Positions 1 to 56,600 of a DNA stretch of 64,000 nucleotides are shown piece by piece. The notes under the pieces were generated by a model. That model did not search any database. It was not told where the DNA came from and saw only the letters and a program-made list of their open reading frames with translations. A program made the translations under genes and the position numbers. Numbering within the stretch: the first letter of the stretch is position 1; every line of letters starts with the position of its first letter. The stretch spans positions 10,573,149-10,637,148 of the forward strand of contig OY747721.1 of assembly GCA_963556495.2 (NCBI GenBank), given 5' to 3'. The stretch comes from Valencia hispanica (Eukaryota; Chordata; Actinopteri; Cyprinodontiformes; Valenciidae).

Positions 1-313
1 TAAAAGTAAAAGATAAGAAAGCATGACATGAATTGACAAAAACAACATATATTGGTCAATAGATTGGCTGTTGATGCTGATTGTGTCCCCATTGTACCAC
101 TTTTTAACTGACTCAGTAAAAATCCTTGTATGCTCCACCAAGTGTCGGAGTCATGGGCCTCTTAAATGTAAATTTGTGGGTCATAAACTGCAAAGTTTTG
201 GAAACACTGGTTTAGACGACCTGGTTTCCCCCAAACTGATTTTTTTTTCTCAGCTAAATTGATCAATGTGAAATCCTTCATTTTGGTGTATTTTGCTACA
301 TTAAAAAAATCTG

Positions 314-736
314 GGGTCTCATTTATAAAACTTTGTATAAAATCCTTACTATACCCATACTTAAGCTCAGCAACAAATAAAATAATACTTGCGCCTAGTA
401 AGTTTTAGATCTATCAAACTTGGAGTGTGCACAGCTGCACGCAGTTTCCGCGTTATAAATCACACTCTCCCTAGAAATGTGCTCAGGTGTTTTTGGATCA
501 TATCCCAGTTCTACAAATCTGAAAATGTGGCTTAAATTCACAATATTGCCATCTCACCGGCTGCGCTGCCAGTGTCCTCCATGTCCAATATGTGTGTAAG
601 GAAGATCCTTAGTGTGCTTAAAGTTGCGTGCATTTTTCTACCACGTTTTTTTCTGTAAATCCCAATACCTGGCGTAGTAAGTGACTTAGACAGTTTTCAG
701 ACTCTATTTTGTGCGTAAGTTTTATAAATAAGACCC
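314..736. mobile_element. Harbinger-like non-autonomous DNA element, copy 1 (short)
   Basis: Imperfect terminal inverted repeats: GGGTCTCATTTATAAA at the left, TTTATAAATAAGACCC at the right. 423 bp, no coding capacity. Both flanking parts match the longer copy at 7373-8597, but most of that copy's middle is absent. Flanking triplets CTG and ATG differ by one base. The Harbinger-type assignment rests only on the 3-bp duplication of the second copy. Confidence 0.7.
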
Positions 737-1456
737 ATGGCATCTTAACAGTGGTTAACGTAACTTTTTTATTTAAAATCAGTTAATTCCTTCCCACAAA
801 TCCCTACAAGTTATTTTCCTCTAATGAAGCTTGTCCTCTGTTACCTCCCTTATGTCTCTTGTCTTGCTGAGGAAGTCCTCTCACTCTGAGGCCCACTGTA
901 GCAAGGGGGCTTATTCATGAAGGCAAGAGACAGTGAAGGGAAATACAAAGAACTCCCTACACGCAGCTAGTTAGGGCCGCGAGCTCAGCGCTGACCCCTA
1001 AAGGATGTGTGTGGGTTTCACCCAGCAATACATGCCCAGGCTCCTCCCTCCTCTGAACTTGACCTTTTACCAGAGTCCCCTAAACAACCACGAAACAGAC
1101 TTGCAGCTCTCGATGGAAACAGATTGAGAAAAAGATAAACAGCTGCCAGTAGACAACTTTATAAGACTTTATCCCATGTAAAACTCTGGCACACAACATA
1201 ACGTTTAGGAAATGGTAAAAGTTAACTTTGTTTTTAAAGCTATCTGCCATCAGTTGAAGTTAAACATTCTTAAAATGCTTGTCAGGAAACTTAATTGCTT
1301 TTCTTTTACTTGCTGATGGGGAAACTGTGATGGATCCATCCTTAAATCACTGATGCAATGCCAAACATTTCCATTTCAAGCAATGTGCAGTAAGATTTAA
1401 AGGAGTTTTTGTTTTGTTGTAAATCGGAATTCATGGTGTCTGTCTGGGTCTTTCAG

Positions 1457-44811
<43,355 letters not shown>

Positions 44812-45200
44812 ATGGAAGCTTGTTCAATCTGCACAAACATTAGAACCCCAGAGGGCCAAGGAGACCGAAGCCCAAGCTGAAAACTTCTTGAACACCACTG
44901 GATGCTTTATGATAACATGACTTCTTTAATTAGTTTATTTGCAAAGGAGCAAATTTAAGTTACTGCAATTGGGCCAGTGTTGCAGACACAAGAATACAGC
45001 ACATTTCAAAACCACAAACATTTTTAAATAGATAAAAATCCCTTTACTAAACTGTCTATTGTGTAAAATCTAGATTGTAGCTTGGTTCATTTATGCTGGT
45101 AGCCAAGATGTAAATATATCTACACCATTTATTCAGGCTTTTTGCTTATTGCTAGCTAAAACTGCACTTTTTATTCAAATAAAATTGTTCTGAAAAAATG
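44812..45200 (+). other. afap1l2: afap1l2 3' UTR with poly(A) signal
   Basis: AT-rich sequence after the TAA stop. A canonical AATAAA lies at 45178-45183, about 370 nt past the stop, and is followed by A- and T-rich sequence. Cleavage about 15-25 nt downstream is inferred. Confidence 0.75.
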
Positions 45201-46477
45201 AAAAAAAAGTCCTGCTTATTTTTTAACGCTATACTGTAGTTTCCATCTTGTTTAATTAAAAATGACCAGAATGACAAAGAATGAATAACGTTTGCTACAT
45301 TTCTAGATAAGCTGCTATTGTTTCATTTTATTAGAGTTTAATGTTAAGATTCTTTGGTTTCTTTAAATGACTAACTTTTTTACCTCACATAAAGCCACAT
45401 TTTTTTTATTATTATTAGCTGGAGATTGACAGATGGATTGGTGCTTTATCTGTTGTAATGCGGGGGCTGCTCTGGTCCGTTGTGGTCAGGAAACAAAAAA
45501 GAAATGCTCTCGATTTGTCAGTTCATCTACATTCCAACCCTAACCTAAGTTCATGAGATATGGACCCTGGATACAAGCAGCCAAAATGAGATTCCGCTGG
45601 AAGATGGCCGGCATCTGCCTTAGAGATAGGGTGAGGAGCTCCCTCCTCTGGGGGGACCTCAAAGTAGAGCTGCTGCTTCTCCACACTGAAAGGAGTCAGA
45701 TGAGGTGATTCAGGCATCTGATCAGGATGCTTCCTGGGAACCTTACTTTGGAGGTTTCCCAGACAGGTCCCACTGGGAGGAGACTGAGGAAGACTCAAAA
45801 ATCACTGGAAGGGTTACTTTTGGGCATCTGCAAATTTAAGCTGACCTTGAAAGGTTGATTTTGGAGCAGGTGCTTTGATATTGGGGATACTAAACTTCCT
45901 TCTATATGGATAGTAACACCCAATGGCTTCCAGTTTCTAAAAGGCTTGATCCTTGGTGTTTCCAGGGGAAATTATGGAATATCCCAATTTCCTTTCATTC
46001 GAGGGTGAGAGTTTTGTCAGAAGGTTGAAACTTGGGTTTTCAAAGAGGGCAATGACTGCAGTCGTACATCCAAACTTATTTTGGAGGACTTGCATGCATC
46101 CCTAAGAGCCTAAAGTTAGGATGACAATGTCGATTATGACTGTATTCGCATTTCTGATGAGAGCTGTGGTGAAATTATTAGCTGCAAAAATAGAGAAACA
46201 TCTCAGGGTTAGTCATTAGTCACAAAACAGGACACGTATAATGTTATATTAAAGTTTATATACTGAAACACCCAACACAATTATTAGGAATCAGTTTTAT
46301 AAAGACAAAACTTTACAAAAACAAACGAGATACAGTACATGCAAGTATTATGCCGATGTTCCTGCGTCCAACATTAAATACTGAAAAATGAACAACCAGG
46401 TTTCACTTGACTCCACAAATATTCCTGGTTTTGAAGTGTTCATGTGTTCTTTGTTTCTCTGTATTATTTGTAGTGTC
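45201..46477. other. intergenic spacer between convergent afap1l2 and vwa2, includes vwa2 3' UTR
   Basis: 45545-45845 is a copy of the dispersed repeat also at 33290-33675 (catctgatcaggatgcttcc). The right end must hold the vwa2 3' UTR. Minus-strand AATAAA sequences occur at 45327-45332 and near 45405, far from the stop, so the poly(A) site is not assigned. Confidence 0.5.
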
Positions 46478-47626
46478 TCAGGCAGTGTGTCTCCGGCGAT
46501 GTAGTTTGTAGTGATGCAGGAGCTCCTGGTGGCTTTTCTTCTGTCTGCCCTTTTTCCTCAGACCAGCAGGTTTTGGAACATCCCCTCTGGAGGAGGATTT
46601 ACTGCTTCCTGAAAAGAAAGAAAAGCGCAAAACAGGTTGTGATATCTGCAAATGATCCACGGTCATGGCCAACAGTTTTTGCTTCGACGCAAATACAATT
46701 TGGAAAGGTCTGGAATTTGATTTAAGTATTTTCCAGCTCCGGATGAGAATAGGAAAAAAACAAAACAAATGGGGTGTGAGAATTTGTGGGTGTTGGTTCA
46801 ACTGCATGCAGAGTGAAGTGAAAACATTTAGACAAGTAAAACAAGAAGGGCATCAGAAAAGCCACCTCTGTCCATCTAAAATTCAAGGACAAGAAAGCAC
46901 CTGAATGGAAAAATGCTGCATGGTTATTTTCTGATTAATCATCCTGTCCAGGGTGGTTATACATATAAAGTTGCCTTGCCTTGAATGTCCCGCCTGAAAT
47001 TGAGATTCAACAAAACTGGAAACCTTTTTCCCCATCTGTTATTGTACACTTTTAATGAGTCTGAATTGTGACCTCAGCTTCATGAACTGAGCTTGACAGG
47101 ACTGGTATCCTGCTGTGGTCTACTGCTGCTGTAGCCCATCTGCTTCAAGGATGTTGTGCATTGTGTTAAGGGATGGTGTTCTGCATCTCTAGATTGTAAA
47201 GAGGCCTTTTTGTCCACCTAACTACTTCTTATTGGATATTTTCTCTTTCTTTGGAACAAAAACGGTACAAAATCTGTGTACAGTCAAAAACAAGTACAGG
47301 TTTTTGGTCTGGACAAAGGCAACATTGCTCCACATCACATGTTCGGTTTGGATTTCCTAAAATGTGATCAGAATAAGATCAGGGAAGATCATGTTTACAT
47401 CCAAGTTTTGAGCCGCAAGGAGATGGAAAAAGGGAGAAATTACAGTAAACATTAAAAAAGGACAAAGAATTTAGGAAATGATAGAGTTCATTACAGCACT
47501 TACGTGTTTCACAGTGTGGCCCTTCATAGCCTTGGCACTGACACCTGAAGCTCCCTCCTAAAAGGATGCAGATTCCAGCATGCATACAGGGGTTTGGCTT
47601 GCACAGGTTCACAGGTTTCTTAACCT
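46478..47626 (-). CDS. vwa2: vwa2 exons encoding EGF-like domain 2 and basic C-terminal tail
   Basis: Exon 47626-47504 encodes [20 protein letters not shown] to [10 protein letters not shown], a six-cysteine EGF domain. The last exon, 46608-46478, adds 43 residues rich in Lys, Arg, His and Ser, containing [20 protein letters not shown] and ending RRRHTA before TGA. Human VWA2 stops soon after EGF2 (as I recall), so the tail is much longer in this fish. Confidence 0.92.
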
Positions 47627-50600
47627 CTGACATAAACAAAAAGGCAACTATTTACATGCATTTTTCACTTCACATTTTTAGGTTATATACATAGAGACAA
47701 GAAATAATCCTACAAAATTAAATAGTTGTGATGATATCACACCTGTTTTAACAGACCATTAAAGGTTGTTTAACAATAACAAATTATTTTACCTGAGCAC
47801 ACCATCTGAACCAGCACGTCCTCAAAGTACTTGAGATCCTCATAAGATGGAACAGAGATCATGTACTCCTCTGAACCTGCGATCATCATCAGCTTGTCTC
47901 TCTGCATGTCTCCAATACCCACCACAAAAACTGAAACTCCACTGTCTCTTATCTTCTGAGCCGGCACAACGGCATCGTCCGCGCCCGAGCCGTCCGTCAC
48001 CACCACCACGGCCTTGTTGACCCCCGGCCTGGCACCGTTGGCCACCGTCAGGACTTTGGAGTAGATGTGGAGCAACGCTGCGCCAGTCGACACCCCTCCA
48101 CCCATGTAGCTGGCTTCCCCCACGGCCTTGAGGATGGCAGAGCCGGACTTGTGGGCATCCAGGCTGAAGACTGTGGTAGCTCTGCGGTTGTAGGCCACCA
48201 GGGCTACCTGAGCCACGTCGCGGTTGATGTCGAACTGGACGGTGATGCTCCGCACAAAGTTCTGCAGGGTGGCAAAGTTCTCACGGCCAACTCCAATTGA
48301 GGCATCCAAGGCAAACACCAAGTCTGCTGCCTGCCCCAGACACCCTGAAAAAACAAGACATGTTAAGTATTAAAGGTAGAAAAGGAAAACTCAAGAGAGA
48401 CTCAAGAAACTCAAGAAATTTTCAAATCCAGAAATTTCCTTTTTCCAAAAGTAACTTTTTAATTCTTTCAATGAAGCTACTCCCAAATGCTGGCTATTGT
48501 TGAAAGAAACTTCCAAGAGAACCAGGCTCAGTACAAGCGGCCATCTGCCACGATCGTCTGGGGGTTTGAGAAGACAGAGCAGAGACACGGAAAGAACAGA
48601 AGATCTGAAATAAGAGTACTTTCTATATTAAAGAAAGTAAAAAGTTGATAACAGGACACGGGGGATGTTAAGCCATCGAGACCATTGTCCCAGTCGACGA
48701 CCCCCGTCTAACAGGGCATTGCAGCTAAGCAGGATACCAGACCAGGTACAGCTTCTATGGAGAGAAAAACACTGGGAGAAAACAAAGTTAACAGTCGAAA
48801 TAACAGCATATAACACAACTGGAGAGTAGTAGAAGAGAAAAGTAGCAGAGTGAAGAAAAGGGGTAAGTCTGTCCTCCAGCAGTCTAAGCCTATAGCAGCA
48901 TAACTACAGAGATAGCTCAGGATGACCTAACCCACTAACTATAAGCTTTATCAAAAAGGAAAGTTTTAAGCCTGGCCTTAAAAGTAAACAGAGTGTCTGC
49001 CTCACAGACTAAAGCTGGGAGCTGGTCCCACAGGAGAGGAGCCTGATAACTAAAAGATCTGCCTCCCATTCTACTTTTAGAAATCCTAGGAACCACCAGT
49101 AAACCTGCAGTCTGAGAGCAAAGTGCTCTGTTCTGAACATATGGAACAATCAGCAATGTGATCTCTCTTTTTAATATTCATCGGAACTTTTGCTGCAGTA
49201 TTTTGGAACAACTGAAGGCTTTTAATTGCATTTTGTGGACTTCCTGATAGTAAAGAATTACAGTAGTCCAGCCTCGAGGTAACAGATAGATGGACTAGTT
49301 TCTCAGCATCACTCCTGGACAGGATGTTGCTAATTTTAATAATATTCCTAAGGTGAAAGAAGGAAATCCCAGAAACCTGTTTAATTTGAATGTCATGTCT
49401 GGGTCAAAAATAACACAGAGGTTCTCTACGTTATTACTGGGGCCAATTTAATGCCATCCAGATGAAGTGATGAAGCTACAAAACTGACCTTCCTTTGAGC
49501 AAATTGAGTTTCTGGAGCATCACATTTGTGGGGTCAATTAAATGCTCAAAATGGCCAGAAAAAGAGAACTTTCATCTGAAACTCGACAGTCTATTCTTGT
49601 TCTTAGAAATGAAGGCTATTCCATGCGAGAAATTGCTAAGAAATTGAAGATTTCCTACAACGGTGTGTACTACTCCCTTCAGAGGACAGCACAAACAGGC
49701 TCTAACCAGAGTAGAAAAAGAAGTGGGAGGCCGCGTTGCACAACTGAGCAAGAAGATAAGTACATTAGAGTCTCTAGTTTGAGAAACAGACGCCTCACAA
49801 GTCCCCAACTGGCATCTTCATTAAATAGTACCCGCAAAACACCAGTGTCAACATCTACAGTGAAGAGGCGGCTGCGGGATTCTGGGCTTCAGGGCAGAGT
49901 GGCAAAGAAAAAGCCATATCTGAGACTGGCCAATAAAAGAAAAAGATTAAGATGGGCAAAAGAACACAGACATTGGACAGAGGAAGACTGGAAAAAAGTG
50001 TAGTGGACGGATGAATCCAAGTTTGAGGTGTTTGGATCACAAAGAAGAACGTTTGTGAGACACAGAACAACTGAAAAGATGCTGGAAGAATGCCTGACGC
50101 CATCTGTTAAGCATGGTGGAGGTAATGTGATGGTCTGGGGTTGCTTTGGTGCTGGTAAGGTGGGAGATTTGTACAGGGTAAAAGGGATTCTGAATAAGGA
50201 AGGCTATCACTCCATTTGCAATGCCATGCCATACCCAGTGGACAGCGCTTGATTGGAGCCAATTTCATCCTACAACAGGACAATGACCCAAAACACTTTC
50301 ACATTCTATCGGTAATGGAGTGGCCAGCGCAGTCACCAGATTTGAACCCCATTGAGCTGTTGTGGGAGCAGCTTGACCGTATGGTACGCAAGAAGTGCCC
50401 ATCCAACCAATCCAAATTGTGGGAGCTGCTTCTAGAAGCGTGGGGTGCAATTTCTCCAGATTACCTCAACAAATTAACAGCTAGAATGCCAAAGGTCTGC
50501 AATGCTGTAATTGCTGCAAATGGAGGATTCTTTGACGAAAGCAAAGTTTGATGTAAAAAAAATCTTATTTCAAATACAAATCATTATTTCTAACCTTGTC

Positions 50601-53600
50601 AATGTCTTGACTCTATTTTCTATTCATTTCACAACGTATGGTGGTGAATAAGTGTGACTTTTCATGGAAAACACAAAATTGTTTGGGTGACCCCAAACTT
50701 TTGAACGGTAGTGTATATTAGCACAACTGTAAACCTACCAAGACAAGGCCGTCCACCTAAACTCACAGGCCGAACAAGGAGAGCGCTGATCAGAAATGCA
50801 GCCAAGAGGCCCATGGTGACTCTGGACGAGCTGCAGAGATCTACAGCTCAGGTGGGGGAATCTGTCCATAGGACAACTATTAGTCGTGTACTGCACAAAG
50901 TTGGCCTTTATGGAAGAGTGGCAAGAAGAAAGCCATTGTTAAAAGAAAACCATAAGAAGTCCCGTTTGCAGTTTGCCACAAGCCATGTGGGGGACACAGC
51001 ACACATGTGGAAGATGGTGCTCTGGTCAGATGAGACCAAAATGGAAATTTTTGGCCAAAATGCTATGTGTGGTGGAAAACTAACACTGCACATCACTCTG
51101 AACACACCATCCCCACTGTCAAATATGGTAGCGGCCGCATCATGCTCTGGGGGTGCTTCTCTTCAGCAGGGACAGGGAAGCTGGTCAGAGTTGATGGGAA
51201 GATGGAAGGAGGCAAATACAGGGCAATTTTGGAAGAAAACCTCTTGGAGTCTGCAAAAGACTTGAGACTGGGGCGGAGGTTCACCTTCCAGCAGGACAAC
51301 GACCCTAAACATAAAGCCAGGGCAACAATGGAATGGTTTAAAACAAAACATATCCATGTGTTAGAATGGCCCAGTCAAAGTCCAGATCAAAATCCATTCG
51401 AGAATCTGTGGCAAGATCTGAAAACTGCTGCTCACAAACACTGTCCATCTAATCTGACTGAGCTGGAGCTGTTTTTTAAAGAAGAATGGGCAAGAATTTC
51501 AGTCTCTAGATGCGCCAAGCTGGTGGAGACATACCCTAAAAGACTGGCAGCTGTAATTGCAGCAAAAGGTGGTTCTACAAAGTATTGACTCAGGGGGCTG
51601 AATAATTACGCACACCCCACTTTTCAGTTATTTGTAAAAAATGTTTGGAATCATGTATGATTTTCGTTCCACTTCTCACGTGTACACCACTTTGTATTGG
51701 TCTTTCACGTGGAATTCCAATAAAATTGATTCATGGTTGTGGCTGTAATGTGACAAAATGTGGAAAAGTTCAAGGGGGCCGAATACTTTTGCAAGCCACT
51801 GTATATAGTTAAATGTTACTGTTGTGGGGCTTAGGCAGGCCTCCAAATGCACATACTCCAAAAAAACAAACAAAAAAAACCTCAATAAATGGAACTTGGG
51901 GCATCAGCAAAAAGGGGCAGGTGCCGTAGTACAGATTTGTTTAATTGTGTAATGAAGAGCCAAGTCCTCTGAACTGATAAATAATTGAACAAATACCAAA
52001 ATTAATAATTCCCTAATTTAGGATTTTTAACTTAACAGTTGTAATTTTCTACATTTTCAGTGTGGGAGAATTCTACTAGATTAAAAAAATACAACTTTAA
52101 CTCTTTTTGCACATCTTTACTATGGGTGCCAATCAATGTTGAGAATACTGTGAAATACTCTAGTAACACTGAATTTATTGAATCCTCATCTTGTACTACC
52201 TTGTGTATCCACGCTGCAGATCTTGGCCTTCAGCTCGGGTATCTTCCCAATGAGTCTATCAGGTGAGGAGTACGTTAGAGTCCTTTGAGGATTTCCAGTG
52301 ATATTATTCAGCTCCCCCTTCAGTCTTTCCGGTCCGACCCCGATCAAGAAGATCTCTCTATCTCGTGCATATTTTGAGGCCTCAACCACATCATCATCAG
52401 CAGGAGTGGAGGTAAGCAGCACCACCACGCGTGGCAGGTCATCTGAGACGTCTGCAAAGACCGGCTCACTCACAAAGCCGTGACGGGTCACGTATCGGAG
52501 CGCCTGGCCTGTCAGAGTCAAGCCACCAGGTGGTTTAAGTACATCCAAAGCCATGAGGAGACTCCTCGTGTTTCCTTTAAATTTCCCAACCTGGGCTTCC
52601 ACGCTGGTCTTTCCACCGAACACAGCCAGGCCAACTTTACTGGGGCTGTCGGAGCCGATGACTGTCTGCAGGAAGCGCTTTAAGAAGGATTTAAGACGGA
52701 TGAAGTCTTCTAAAGTGAGCGTAGCAGAGCCCTCCAGCAGGAACAGCAAATCAATGGAGCAGTCCAAGGATAAAGCAGGCGCTGAGGAAGGATTTCATGT
52801 TAAATTAGTTTGATATCTGCAGAGCGACAACAAGACTGAGCTGGGGATTATACTGACCACAGTGTGGGTCTGATCCATAGCCGGGTGGACACACACAGCG
52901 GTAGCGCTCGAGACCTTCTGATACACAGGTTCCCCCGTTCAGACAGGGCTGAGAGTCACAGGGATCTAACAATGACAAGGAGATGAAATAGAAATGAGAG
53001 AGATGGTTAGTGCCATTAAAGAGGGTAAAACAGCAGCAGGAGACAAAGAAAGGGGAGGATAACTTCACCTGAACAAATGGTCCTATGGCAAACTGTCTTG
53101 TGTCTCCTGTAAACTTTACTGTACCTGCAAAACACATGATTGTGCTTCACTAACTTGCATTAGTTAAAGCAGCAGGTTTGTGTTGGTCTACCACATAAAA
53201 TCACAATAATACTGACAAAATTGAAGATTTTAAGAGATAAGAAAACTTTTGGAAGGCACTGGAGTCAGAAATAGTTTTCGAATCCATAATTACATTTTGC
53301 AGCAAGAAAATCTAACAGTGAAGGGTTTTTTTGAGTGGAAAAAACGTTCACGCAAACTTACCTGTAGTAAGGGCAGAGAGATGTATATGGGGAATATCCC
53401 TTGGAGCCTTTCCAGCACATGAAATTCCCCTGTAGCTCTTTCACAGTCTCTAGCGTCTTCCTCTCACAGGGGAAGGACTCTGCCTGACATCCTGGAGGAC
53501 AAGATGAGACACGACATGAGGCAAAACAGTCTGGATCGGTTGATGAAAGTGAGGAGACACGAAGATGGGCGACATCTAACCAAAGGAGGGAGAATAGAAA

Positions 53601-56600
53601 GCAATTCACTTCAGAAAGGACTCTCACCTGCAGGTGTAGCGTTGCAGAAAGAGAACATGCTCAGCGTTGTGTACAGGCCATTAACAGCATCCTGGAAATG
53701 CTCCGCATAGAAGACATGACTTTCCACTGGCTCACTGGCAAGCGCATGTAGTTCTTCCCATCTGCAAAACAGACTGAGTTAGTTGTTTCTGAAACCTCAC
53801 GGCAAATTACCACACGTGCTTTAAGGTATCTTTACAAGCAAGTACTACTTCGCAATCCTCGTCCTTACTTGGGGTACCGCAAGCCGACCGCAAATAAGAC
53901 CACGCCCTTTTCTTTCAGCTGTGCAGCTGCCTGGAGTACGCTGCCCTGAGACCTTCCATCAGACAGAAGGATGGCGGCCCGGGAGACAGTGGAGGAGTTA
54001 CGGCCACCCAGAAAACCTTTTCTCAGGATGTATTTCAGAGCCAGGCCTGTCTGAGTGCTGCCTCCTCTGAGAAGAGAAGGTTTTAAGCAGAATTATTATA
54101 AACCAGTGAAGTTACAAAAAATATACTGTATGACAGATCAGCAGCAAAAAAATAAGCTTGCTTTCTATTTTCATTTTTGTGAAAGGGGAAATATCTTCAT
54201 CCATTCATCCATCCATCTTCTTCTGCTTATCTGAGCTGAAGATCGGTTCCAGGAGGTAAACCGAGGATCCCCCTTCCCGGAAACACCCTCCAGTTTAGTC
54301 TGGAGGATCCCAAAGTGATCCCAGGCCAGAGCCAGACGGGATATACTGTATATTGTCTCCGGTGTGTTCTGGGTCTTGAACCACCTCAACTGACTTTCAA
54401 TGTGGAGAAGTAGGAACTTTACTTCGAGCTCCTCAACCTATCTCTAAGGCCAACCAACCTACGGAGAAAGCTGATTTCGATTGCTCATATCAGGAATCTT
54501 ATCTTTTATTTATATAAATTCATTTTTAAGGCATGTTTGTATCTCAAATTCTTGGTAAAAGAACAGAACAGTTTCACAATCTAAGTTCAATTTTAAAAAG
54601 CAAAAGTGAAAATATTTTGAAACCAGAAAACATCTTCTAAAGTCACAGTCAATCTATCCATTGTATTTTAAAGTAGATCAAGTTAGAAATGTTATTTTTT
54701 TAGGTACTTTTTTGCTGCAAAAGCTGCCTTTTAAGATACGCCCCTATAAAACAGAAAGACACAACCATATATGAATGCTGATATGTTGTCTGGAACTGTA
54801 AAAGAAAACGGAATGTTTTCTTGACAGAAACACTTTTGTAATAGAAACATGTCAAATGGATGTGTGGCTGCTTGCTGGCAACACAAAAAGGAACAGAGTT
54901 GGTATCTTGGCTTGAAGGGGAAGGAACTGAGCCAAACTAAAAGTAGTCGCACACTCACACACCTGTATGCAATCTTCTTTAAGTGTTTCTTCAGCTCCTG
55001 TTTGGTGGAGTACGAGTCCAAAGAAACCTCGAGCCGAGGAACGGAGCCAAACTGAATCAAACCAACTCGTACCTGCACAAAGCCAGAGAAAACGGGATGC
55101 AGATCTACATGATATAAAGCGCGAGTATGAAAGGATGTTTGTGCGCAAAACAAACCTTATCCGGAGCAACGTCTAGGGCATCACAAAGCTTGACTGCGTA
55201 ATGTTTGGACCTCTCAAAGGTGCCCTTCCCGATGCTGTAGGAACCATCCACGAGAAAGAGGATGTCTATGACTGCTGAGCACTGCATCACTTCCCATGAA
55301 CACAAAAACACACAAAAATGGTTGCTTCGTAGACCGTGACATAATTCCTAGCATTGTCTCGGCATTCCTGCATTAAATCAACTTCCTAATACATTTGTTT
55401 TCATTTCGAGCTCCAGTAAGCAGTGATGCTGCTGTGATTGGGCTGTTGACAATAAAGAGAGCCTTTAACATCAATAACATTGGCCAGTTTTTCTTTTATC
55501 AAGGTTAATGAAGTCCATGTCTGGTGTTTTTATCACTCTGCGATATAGAAATTAAATAAAACTACCCATAGATTAAGAAGATTCTTTCCGAGGCATTTTT
55601 CATATGTATCGGGAGTTTTAAGTAGATAAAAATAGAAATAATCTACACTCAGCCAGTCATGACAAAACTCAAAAAAACTCTTATTTATGTTTTCTTAAAA
55701 AAGTACAAAACAATGTGTTTTCATTGACCAATGTCAGCTTATTTATAAAATCTAAACTAATGTAGAAATTTCATCTAGACAATTAATAAAAAATTATTTG
55801 TAGAGGTAACAAAGGCCAGTTTACTGAATAATTATTATTTGATAACAGATAATGGTGTCAAGATTGAGTAAAAGTAGTATGAGGCAAAGATTTACACCTT
55901 GATCTGGAGCCTGAACAATGGAGCAAAAGCATTAATTGTTTCTGCATTCTCATTAATTTACTAAGCTTATATTATTCTCCTAAATCAGCAAAAATAAACA
56001 CATACAGATTGAACTTTAAAATTAAATTCCTAAAATAATTGCTCAAATTCTGCACATCTCTCTTCATTAATGGTGTGAGCATCATCTGGCTACATTAGTT
56101 TTTTCCCCACAATTCAAAAACATGGATGTTGGAAATCGTCGTTGTGCATCTTCTCTATCTGATCCCCAATTTGTGTCGAACACCACTAATAGGCACATAG
56201 TCGGCCATTAATAATCAAAGAACTTAAAATGTATAAACACCAAGGCTAATGTAGGATAAATTCCAAGGGAGAGAGGAAATCTCTGAACAATAAGGCCAGA
56301 ATTGTAATTCATTTTAAGATGTTTGTGACAGTTGATTTGAACTAGGAAGCCATAGTGATGAAAACAGCCCTTCCTAAAAATACAAATATGAAAGAATATA
56401 AAGAATTTGAATTGAAGCTTTGTGTTTTTCTCACATGTAATACTTTCCAACCTCTTTAGAAATTAGGTTATGTGTGTTTTAGTTGGATGCCATTTAACTT
56501 ATCCTCTACTAGTTGTTTTCTACATTTGTAAGTTTTATATTTTACCACACATTTGTTTATTTTACAGCATTTAATACTCACTTCCTGCTGCTGAGTTAAT

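Noticed and set aside
936..960. Possible first afap1l2 coding exon (aaatacaaag resembles the end of MERYK)
   Set aside because: No ATG in the correct frame just upstream and no GT donor after aaag, so it cannot join the exon at 1457.
50001..50003. Programmed readthrough of the TAG in the Tc1 transposase
   Set aside because: The same frame also has a frameshift and a short deletion downstream, so ordinary decay explains it.
53195..53270. Additional vwa2 exon between 53124 and 53362
   Set aside because: The sequence matches a Tc1-like terminus (ttttggaaggcactgg) and the flanking exon phases already join without it.
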